A stretch of 10,509 nucleotides of DNA from UBA2177 sp964487525. Lineage in GTDB: Bacteria; Patescibacteriota; Dojkabacteria; SC72. The stretch lies in NCBI GenBank assembly GCA_964487525.1, contig CAZAQC010000025.1:1-10509 (forward strand). Reading direction: 5' to 3'. Below are positions 5,057 to 10,509 of this stretch, piece after piece (the first letter of the stretch is position 1; the number at the start of each line of letters is the position of its first letter). The position numbers and the translations under genes are program-made. The notes under the pieces were generated by a model. It did not search any database. It was given only the letters and a program-made list of their open reading frames with translations, and was not told where the DNA came from.

Positions 5057-7903
5057 TTAATAACCGTTTTCTAGGTGATTTTTGAGATAAAGACCGGTAT
5101 AGCTTTGTTTCTCACTAATTATATCCTTTACACTTCCTTGGGCAACAATATATCCTCCTTTATCTCCACCCTCTGGCCCAAGATCTATTATCCAGTCAGA
5201 AAGTTTAATTACATCTAAATTATGTTCTACAATTATTACTGTATTTCCTTTATTAACTAAATCGGTAAGTATATTCATTAGATTATCTACATCGTAGTAA
5301 TGAAGACCTGTAGTAGGTTCGTCTAATATATATACTGTTCGACCTGTAGATATCTTTGATAGCTCTTTTGCCAATTTAATTCTCTGAGATTCTCCACCGG
5401 ATAGTGTGAGAGCAGATTGGCCTAGTTCAATGTATCCTAGTCCAACTTTCATTAGTATATCAAGCTTTTTCTTAAGTATTGGAATATTTTTAAAAAATTC
5501 AGAAGCATCTTCAACAGTCATCTTAAGTACATCAGCAATGTTCTTACCCTTAAAATCCACTTGTAGAGCCTCTTTATTGTACCTACTACCTTCACATTCA
5601 TCACATGTTATATACATATCAGCTAGGAATTGCATTTCAATCTTAAGTTGTCCATCACCTTTACATTTTTCACATCTTCCACCCTTAACATTAAAACTAA
5701 ATCTTCCTGGTGTGTATCCTCTTGCTTGTGATTCGTTTGTATTTGCAAATATTTCTCTAATTGGAGTGAAAAGACCAGTATATGTTGCAGGATTAGATCG
5801 AGGAGTACGTCCTATAGGGGATTGATCAATACCTATTACCTTGTCAATATTTTCTAATCCTTCTATATCATCATATGTTCCTTCAATTTGTTTCCCATTC
5901 ATGATTCTGTTGGCTAATACTGGATAAAGAGTATTATCTATCAGAGAAGACTTTCCACTGCCAGAAACTCCAGTTATTGAAATTAGCTTACTTAGGGGGA
6001 TCTCTATGTTTATATTCTTAAGGTTATGAGTTTTTACACCTTTGATTTTTATATAATCCTTAGGGGTTGTTTTTTCAACTCTATTTATCTTCTGTCCTAC
6101 TACAAGGGACTTATTGATATATTTCGCAGTTAGTGAGTCGGAATGCTTAATGTCTTCAAAAGTACCCTTAGCAGTTACTTTCCCACCATGCTTTCCAGCT
6201 TTTGGGCCAATATCTATAATCCAATCGGCATGTCTCATAGTCTCTGCGTCGTGTTCAACAATGATTACTGTATTATCTAGATCTCTAAGGTCTTTTAATG
6301 AAGTAATCAGCCTAGAGACATCTCTTGGATGAAGGCCAATAGATGGTTCGTCTAGAACATATAGTACTCCTGAAAGACCTGTACCTATTTGAGATGCTAA
6401 TCTTATCCTTTGAGATTCACCACCTGAAAGAGTATTTGCCTTCCTTGATATAGTTAAGTAATCTAATCCTACATTTGTCAAAAAGTTTAATCTACTTAAT
6501 ATTTCCTTAATAATTGGCTTTGCTATTGTATTCTTGTTTCCCTTAAGGGAAAGATTACTTAAGAATTCCTTTGTCTCATAAATGGACATGTTGGTTATAT
6601 CATCGATATTTTTTCCTTTAATAGTGACATTAAGAGAGTAGGGCTTTAATCTTTTTCCTAAACATATGGGGCATTCTTTTTCTGTCATATATCTCTCTGT
6701 CTCCATCCTAGAGTATTCTGAACTGGTTTCTTTGTATCTTCTTCTCAATTCGTTAACAACGCCTTCATATTCAGCATGATGAATATTTGTTCTCCCAAAT
6801 CTATTGGTATATTCAATGGTGTAGGGTGGCTTTGCCCCTGTCCCATAGAATATGAGGTTAAATATTTCCTTTGGATATCTACCAATGGGTGTTTTGAGAT
6901 CAAAATTATGTTTCTCCGCTACAGCTTTGAGTATTCTTGTGGTCCAAGAGTCTTTTGTAGTTCTATTTCCCCATGGAAATATTCCTCCCTCCTGTATGGT
7001 CAAATTAGGGTTGTAGAGTAGGTTTATATCGATTTCTTTGAGAGTTCCTAACCCTGTACATTCTGAACATGCACCCTCTGGAGAGTTAAATGAAAAGGAG
7101 GATGGGGTAATCTTTGGATATGATATACCACATTTAAAACATGTATTATTTTCAGAGAAGAAGAATTCTTCTTTCTCCGTAACTATTTTCACTTCTCCAT
7201 CAGATTGATTAGTAGCGAGCTCTATTGCATCTGTGAGTCGTTTTTTGTCTATATTGGTAGCATCCAATCTGTCTATTACAAGATCTACAGTATGTTTCTT
7301 GTTTTCATCTATTTTTATATTTTCTATATCATCAAGTAGAAAAATATCACCATCAATTATTACTCGGAGGAATCCTTTGCTGAGAAGTTTATCAAAAAGA
7401 GAAAAGAATTGTCCCTTCCTGTTTTTTATCAAGGGTGAAACTACCTGTATCTTTTGCGTGGAACCTTTAAGGGTACTGATCACTTTTTTTGATATTTCCT
7501 CAATGGTTTGAGCTTGAACTTCTGAACCACACTGAGGACAATGGGCCTGTCCAACATGTCCATACAGTAGTCTGAGGTGATTATATATTTCTGTTATTGT
7601 TCCGACAGTTGATCTAGGATTTGTAGAAGTTGTTTTCTGGTCTATGGATATGGCAGGGGAGAGTCCCTCTATGGATTCAACATCTGGTTTCTTCATCACA
7701 CCAAGAAATTGTCTGGCGTAGGAAGAAAGAGATTCAACATATCTTCTTTGACCTTCTGCATAGAGAGTATCAAAAGCTAGGGATGTTTTTCCACTACCTG
7801 AAACTCCTGTTAGTACAACCAACTTGTTTTTGGGTATATCAACAGAGATATTTTGAAGATTGTTCTCTTTTGCACCTTTTATTTTTATAAAATCCTGTTT
7901 CAT
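5057..7903 (-). CDS. uvrA: UvrA, nucleotide excision repair ATPase
   Basis: The 948-residue protein has the full length of UvrA, the damage-sensing subunit that loads UvrB in nucleotide excision repair. Both ABC modules are complete: Walker A GVSGSGKT (33-40) and GVSGSGKS (645-652), signatures LSGGE (492-496 and 834-838), Walker B VLDEP and ILDEP (516-520 and 859-863), and switch histidines H551 and H894. Zinc modules are present at C255/C258/C279/C282 and at C744/C747/C767/C770, the second in the DNA-binding region RCEKCKGDG...CDECEGSRYN. Two more CxxC pairs are visible: C122/C125 and C411/C414 (CPICLGKRLK). The start is fixed because the conserved N-terminus (IKIKGAKENNLQNI) begins only a few residues after the first Met. 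AAGG lies 5 nt before the ATG but probably upstream of the predicted transcription start. No uvrB or uvrC is in the window. Confidence 0.98.
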   Translation of the reverse strand: MKQDFIKIKGAKENNLQNISVDIPKNKLVVLTGVSGSGKTSLAFDTLYAEGQRRYVESLSSYARQFLGVMKKPDVESIEGLSPAISIDQKTTSTNPRSTVGTITEIYNHLRLLYGHVGQAHCPQCGSEVQAQTIEEISKKVISTLKGSTQKIQVVSPLIKNRKGQFFSLFDKLLSKGFLRVIIDGDIFLLDDIENIKIDENKKHTVDLVIDRLDATNIDKKRLTDAIELATNQSDGEVKIVTEKEEFFFSENNTCFKCGISYPKITPSSFSFNSPEGACSECTGLGTLKEIDINLLYNPNLTIQEGGIFPWGNRTTKDSWTTRILKAVAEKHNFDLKTPIGRYPKEIFNLIFYGTGAKPPYTIEYTNRFGRTNIHHAEYEGVVNELRRRYKETSSEYSRMETERYMTEKECPICLGKRLKPYSLNVTIKGKNIDDITNMSIYETKEFLSNLSLKGNKNTIAKPIIKEILSRLNFLTNVGLDYLTISRKANTLSGGESQRIRLASQIGTGLSGVLYVLDEPSIGLHPRDVSRLITSLKDLRDLDNTVIIVEHDAETMRHADWIIDIGPKAGKHGGKVTAKGTFEDIKHSDSLTAKYINKSLVVGQKINRVEKTTPKDYIKIKGVKTHNLKNINIEIPLSKLISITGVSGSGKSSLIDNTLYPVLANRIMNGKQIEGTYDDIEGLENIDKVIGIDQSPIGRTPRSNPATYTGLFTPIREIFANTNESQARGYTPGRFSFNVKGGRCEKCKGDGQLKIEMQFLADMYITCDECEGSRYNKEALQVDFKGKNIADVLKMTVEDASEFFKNIPILKKKLDILMKVGLGYIELGQSALTLSGGESQRIKLAKELSKISTGRTVYILDEPTTGLHYYDVDNLMNILTDLVNKGNTVIIVEHNLDVIKLSDWIIDLGPEGGDKGGYIVAQGSVKDIISEKQSYTGLYLKNHLENGY

Positions 7904-7913
7904 ATCGACCTTA

Positions 7914-7922
7914 ATTATACCA
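7914..7922 (-). promoter_or_regulatory. Extended -10 promoter of uvrA
   Basis: On the minus strand TGGTATAAT is a perfect extended -10 (TGnTATAAT). No good -35 is found 16-18 bp upstream, as is common for extended -10 promoters. It ends 10 nt before the ATG, so transcription should start about 3-4 nt before the start codon. Confidence 0.65.
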
Positions 7923-7974
7923 TGAAAAGGATATATTTAGAGCCCTATAGAGTATTAAATAGAGAAGAAAAGTA

Positions 7975-7983
7975 TGATATAGT
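7975..7983 (+). promoter_or_regulatory. Extended -10 promoter of tRNA-Arg
   Basis: TGATATAGT fits TGnTATAAT with one mismatch and predicts transcription starting near 7990, about 27 nt before the mature tRNA 5' end. A second hexamer, TATACT (7985-7990), is an alternative. No clear -35 is visible. Confidence 0.5.
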
Positions 7984-8016
7984 CTATACTAGAAAAGAGG
8001 TTTAAGCTCATTGTAT

Positions 8017-8090
8017 GCACCCGTAGCTCAATAGGATAGAGCAACGCACTCCTAACGCGTAGGTTGTTGGTTCGATTCCGACCGGGTGCG
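8017..8090 (+). tRNA. tRNA-Arg (anticodon CCU)
   Basis: The cloverleaf is complete at 74 nt: acceptor GCACCCG/CGGGTGC (8017-8023 with 8083-8089), D stem GCTC/GAGC with GG in the D loop (8034-8035), anticodon loop CTCCTAA (8049-8055) with anticodon CCT at 8051-8053, and T arm GTTGG-TTCGATT-CCGAC (8066-8082) including one G-U pair. The discriminator is G8090. CCA is not encoded. It reads AGG arginine codons, which with AGA are prominent in the neighbouring genes. The last anticodon-stem pair (31-39) is an A-C mismatch. The tRNA is divergent from uvrA and convergent with the PEGA gene, whose stop codon is 3 bp away. Confidence 0.95.
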
Positions 8091-8093
8091 TTT

Positions 8094-9641
8094 CTAATTG
8101 ATACGATACTGGATTATAGATGGGATTCCTTGAATGTCTGTTTCGAGTGTTACTACATACTCTCTAGAATTCTTAATTGAGAATAGCAATATATTATCCA
8201 TTAATATTATATCCTGTGCATTTTCCCCATCTTTCTCAGAAATGAATAGGGTATTATCCTTTATGTATGCTAGGTATGAAGAGTTTGAAAGCCATTGAAT
8301 ATTTGGAATTTCATTCTTTATCAATGAATCAACATTCTTTGACCCTATCTGCTCTGTATGATCTTCCTCTTCCTTTTCGAATGTAAATACTGAGATACCT
8401 TCTCCATTTGTAAACAGTAATTTCCTCGAATCAGGAGAGAATTCTATCAACTCTGCAGAGTAGGGAGATATCATTCGGTATTTGTTTTTAATAATATCGT
8501 ACCAGTAGGAAGAAGTATCAGTTTGTATGTATACTCCATTGGAGTTTTGATTTACCTCAAAATATATTATTTGTCCTGTAGTTTGAGTACACTCTGGTGA
8601 ATTAGTAAACTCTGGACATGACTCTTCATTTGTTCTGTAATATTCTATGTATTCTGCATTCTTCTGAAAATATGCTCTTTCAATTGTGTACTTTGTATTT
8701 GTTCCATCAAGTTTTATCTGTTTCAATGCATACATATATGTAGGATCATTTTCTGTATGTAGGGGCTCTATTAAATAGAAGAATCCAAGCTCATCTGTTG
8801 ACCAAATGTAATTGGAAAGAGGGGATTTCTTAAATAATAGATATCGAATATTTCTTGTTGTATCTATAGATATGATATCTACATCTGATTCTAGAATTAT
8901 GTGTTGGTTATCTTTCGCCCAAGAGATTTCGTATCCCACTAAATCAGAAATATCCAGAGAAACAAGATTTTCTAAAGTACTTTGTTCATGTAGTTCTATC
9001 AAATAGCTATCAACTCCTATCTCTGTTGTAATCTCAAGTATCGCTACCTCTCCATTAGGAGAGATAATGAGATCAATATTGTTGGTTTCTAATGAGAGTA
9101 TTTGAATTGGATTGGGGTTTAGATCCCAAAGTGAAGGATTAATTTTGTATGTCCATAGGGAATATTGAGTATCGGAGTCCTTTAAGAGAAATACAAAATA
9201 GTCGGAATATTTATTAATCCAAGATTTTTCTACGATCTTTTCAGATTTCCAGAGTACAGTATTCTCAATCTTTTCAAGTATCAAGAAAGGATATATTGGG
9301 GTTGATTTTTCTTCTACAATATTCACATTCTTTTTCCATTCCCTATATCCCTCTTTCCAAAGAGATACATATTGTATTCCTGTATTTAAAGTTCTACTCC
9401 TAGGTGTTTTACCAATTTCATTCCCATTTATATATAGATTTACTGAGGAAGGTTCTGTTTGCACCGTTAATACACCTGTTTTAGTGATAGCTCCATCAAC
9501 ATCAATCCTGTATCCTTTTGAGAAGTAATATATTAAAAAGGAGCCTCCAAAGATGAAGATGGTTGAAAATATCGAAAGAAAGAAACTTCTAAAGTTGACT
9601 TTTACCTTCTTTGTTGTATTTTCTTTACTGGAGGTTTTCAT
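8094..9641 (-). CDS. Membrane-anchored PEGA-domain protein with propeller-like C-terminal region
   Basis: The 515-residue protein has a basic cytoplasmic N-terminus, one transmembrane helix (about 18-40) and then a PEGA-type beta domain (about 56-110; GVLTVQTEPSSVNLYINGN, IGKTP, VSLWKEGYREW). The remainder (about 125-515) is predicted extracytoplasmic. It holds blade-like repeats such as LIISPNGEVAIL, EISWAKDNQHIIL and LIEFSPDSRKLLFT, reminiscent of WD40-like/TolB beta-propellers. C342 and C351 could form a disulfide. PEGA domains are surface-associated and of unclear function; proteins of this architecture are common in CPR genomes and usually annotated only as PEGA-domain proteins. Envelope assembly or ligand binding is possible. 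There is no Shine-Dalgarno. An extended -10 ends 7 nt before the ATG, so the message is probably leaderless. No terminator is visible before the antisense strand of the tRNA. Confidence 0.9.
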   Translation of the reverse strand: MKTSSKENTTKKVKVNFRSFFLSIFSTIFIFGGSFLIYYFSKGYRIDVDGAITKTGVLTVQTEPSSVNLYINGNEIGKTPRSRTLNTGIQYVSLWKEGYREWKKNVNIVEEKSTPIYPFLILEKIENTVLWKSEKIVEKSWINKYSDYFVFLLKDSDTQYSLWTYKINPSLWDLNPNPIQILSLETNNIDLIISPNGEVAILEITTEIGVDSYLIELHEQSTLENLVSLDISDLVGYEISWAKDNQHIILESDVDIISIDTTRNIRYLLFKKSPLSNYIWSTDELGFFYLIEPLHTENDPTYMYALKQIKLDGTNTKYTIERAYFQKNAEYIEYYRTNEESCPEFTNSPECTQTTGQIIYFEVNQNSNGVYIQTDTSSYWYDIIKNKYRMISPYSAELIEFSPDSRKLLFTNGEGISVFTFEKEEEDHTEQIGSKNVDSLIKNEIPNIQWLSNSSYLAYIKDNTLFISEKDGENAQDIILMDNILLFSIKNSREYVVTLETDIQGIPSIIQYRIN

Positions 9642-9648
9642 TAGAGAA

Positions 9649-9657
9649 AGTATAGCA
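9649..9657 (-). promoter_or_regulatory. Extended -10 promoter of the PEGA gene
   Basis: On the minus strand TGCTATACT (one mismatch to TGnTATAAT) ends 7 nt before the ATG at 9641, placing the transcription start at or next to the start codon. It lies back to back with the trpS promoter in a 48-bp gap. Confidence 0.6.
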
Positions 9658-9672
9658 TAATGGGTAAGAAGT

Positions 9673-9681
9673 TGTTAGAAT
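9673..9681 (+). promoter_or_regulatory. Extended -10 promoter of trpS
   Basis: TGTTAGAAT (TGn plus TAGAAT) ends 8 nt before the ATG at 9690, predicting a leader of 0-2 nt. The stretch TAGAATAGT also precedes proS at nearly the same distance. No -35 hexamer and no Shine-Dalgarno are present. Confidence 0.55.
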
Positions 9682-9689
9682 AGTGTATT

Positions 9690-10509
9690 ATGGAAAAGAA
9701 AAAGAGAATTTTAACAGGAGATAGGCCAACAGGGAGATTACATATTGGTCATCTTTTGGGGTCCTTACAAAACAGAGTAAAATTACAAGATGAATATGAT
9801 GAATATATTATAATAGCGAATATTCAAGCCCTATCTGATAATTTTGATAATCCTGTAAAGGTTAGGGAGAATATAGAGGAATTGCTTTGTGATTATTATG
9901 CTTCGGGTTTGGATTTTAAGAAAGCTACAGTTTTCATACAGAGTGAAGTTCCTGAAATTCATGAGATTTTTGTATACCTTTCTAATTTTGCTACAGTACA
10001 GCAAATACAGCATAATCCAACTATAAAGACAGAAATGGCTCAAAAGGGGATGGAGAATTCTACACCTTTAGGTTTCTTTTTCTATCCAATACATCAGACA
10101 GCAGATATTCTTTGTGTAAATGCAGACTTAGTTCCTGTTGGAAAAGATCAGTCTCCAATGGTTGAAGATACAAGAGAATTAGCTAGAAAATTCAATAAAA
10201 CATATGGTGTAGATATATTAAATCAACCTCAAGTACTGTTAGGTACAGAGATAAATGTCCCAGGTATAGATGGAAATGAAAAGATGGGTAAGAGTCTAAA
10301 TAATTGTATATTTTTGTCTGATAGCGAAGAGGAATTAAGAAAGAAGATATTTAGGGTATATACAGATCCTGATCGTATACATGCTACAGATCCTGGGAAA
10401 GTAGAAGGTAATGTCGCTTTTATATATCACGATTTGTTTAACCCTAATAAAGAGGAAGTTGAAGATATGAAGAAGAGATATAGGGAGGGAAAGATAAAGG
10501 ATGTAGAGG
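9690..10509 (+). CDS. trpS: Tryptophanyl-tRNA synthetase (C-terminus cut by window edge)
   Basis: The frame is open from ATG 9690 to the right edge, giving 273 residues of a family usually about 330-350 long, so perhaps 60-80 residues are missing. It is a class I synthetase that charges tRNA-Trp. The HIGH motif is exact (18-21, in TGDRPTGRLHIGH), the second signature is KMGKS (198-202, standing for KMSKS), and the TrpRS tract FFYPIHQTADILCVNADLVPVGKDQ lies at 130-154. GDRPTGRLHIGH departs slightly from the common bacterial QPTGxLHIGN form. The start is well placed because the conserved strand leading to HIGH begins at residue 6. It is divergent from the PEGA gene with 48 bp between start codons, and no Shine-Dalgarno precedes it. 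Confidence 0.95.
   Translation, partial: MEKKKRILTGDRPTGRLHIGHLLGSLQNRVKLQDEYDEYIIIANIQALSDNFDNPVKVRENIEELLCDYYASGLDFKKATVFIQSEVPEIHEIFVYLSNFATVQQIQHNPTIKTEMAQKGMENSTPLGFFFYPIHQTADILCVNADLVPVGKDQSPMVEDTRELARKFNKTYGVDILNQPQVLLGTEINVPGIDGNEKMGKSLNNCIFLSDSEEELRKKIFRVYTDPDRIHATDPGKVEGNVAFIYHDLFNPNKEEVEDMKKRYREGKIKDVE

Noticed and set aside
5406..7890. Several plus-strand open frames opposite uvrA
   Set aside because: They are antisense to highly conserved UvrA motifs, have no start signals, and show Cys/Ser/Phe-rich translations expected from complement reading.
9831..10043. 70-codon minus-strand open frame inside trpS
   Set aside because: It lies entirely antisense to conserved TrpRS sequence with no promoter or homology support.

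Overview
The window looks like a piece of an AT-rich genome from a streamlined bacterium, probably a member of the Candidate Phyla Radiation (Patescibacteria). The support is circumstantial: an archaeal-lineage RuBisCO large subunit with no small subunit or Calvin-cycle genes nearby, an archaeal/eukaryotic-type prolyl-tRNA synthetase, a PEGA-domain membrane protein, cohesin-like cell-surface proteins, heavy use of AGA/AGG arginine codons, and few Shine-Dalgarno sequences. All long reading frames are open under the standard code, which argues against the UGA-recoded lineages (Absconditabacteria, Gracilibacteria). The seven gene ends visible use TAA or TAG, never TGA. The phylum cannot be fixed from this window.

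Layout. Positions 3-398 hold the end of a glycine-rich, repeat-built secreted-type protein, closed by a strong hairpin terminator. Next come two paralogous exported proteins with a cohesin-like body and a C-terminal membrane anchor, read divergently (479-1090 minus, 1222-1899 plus) from a 131-bp region with two back-to-back promoters and a palindrome between them. The plus-strand paralog lies 9 bp ahead of the RuBisCO gene (1909-3297) and is probably co-transcribed with it. Prolyl-tRNA synthetase (3330-4805) follows, with its own -10-like box. A 251-bp gap between convergent genes contains a 211-bp segment bounded by perfect 10-bp inverted repeats. uvrA fills 5057-7903 on the minus strand. Divergent from it is a tRNA-Arg(CCU) at 8017-8090, whose 3' end is 3 bp from the stop codon of a convergent gene for a PEGA/beta-propeller-like membrane protein (8094-9641 minus). 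That gene shares a 48-bp divergent promoter region with tryptophanyl-tRNA synthetase, which runs off the right edge (9690 onward).

How the genes relate. Most are independent housekeeping units (translation, DNA repair). RuBisCO probably belongs to the nucleotide (AMP) salvage route known from archaea and reported in CPR bacteria, but the partner genes (AMP phosphorylase, ribose-1,5-bisphosphate isomerase) are not here. The pattern that stands out most is regulatory. Four genes (proS, uvrA, the PEGA gene, trpS) have a good -10 element, three of them with an extended TGn, ending only 7-10 nt before the ATG. That predicts transcripts with almost no 5' leader.
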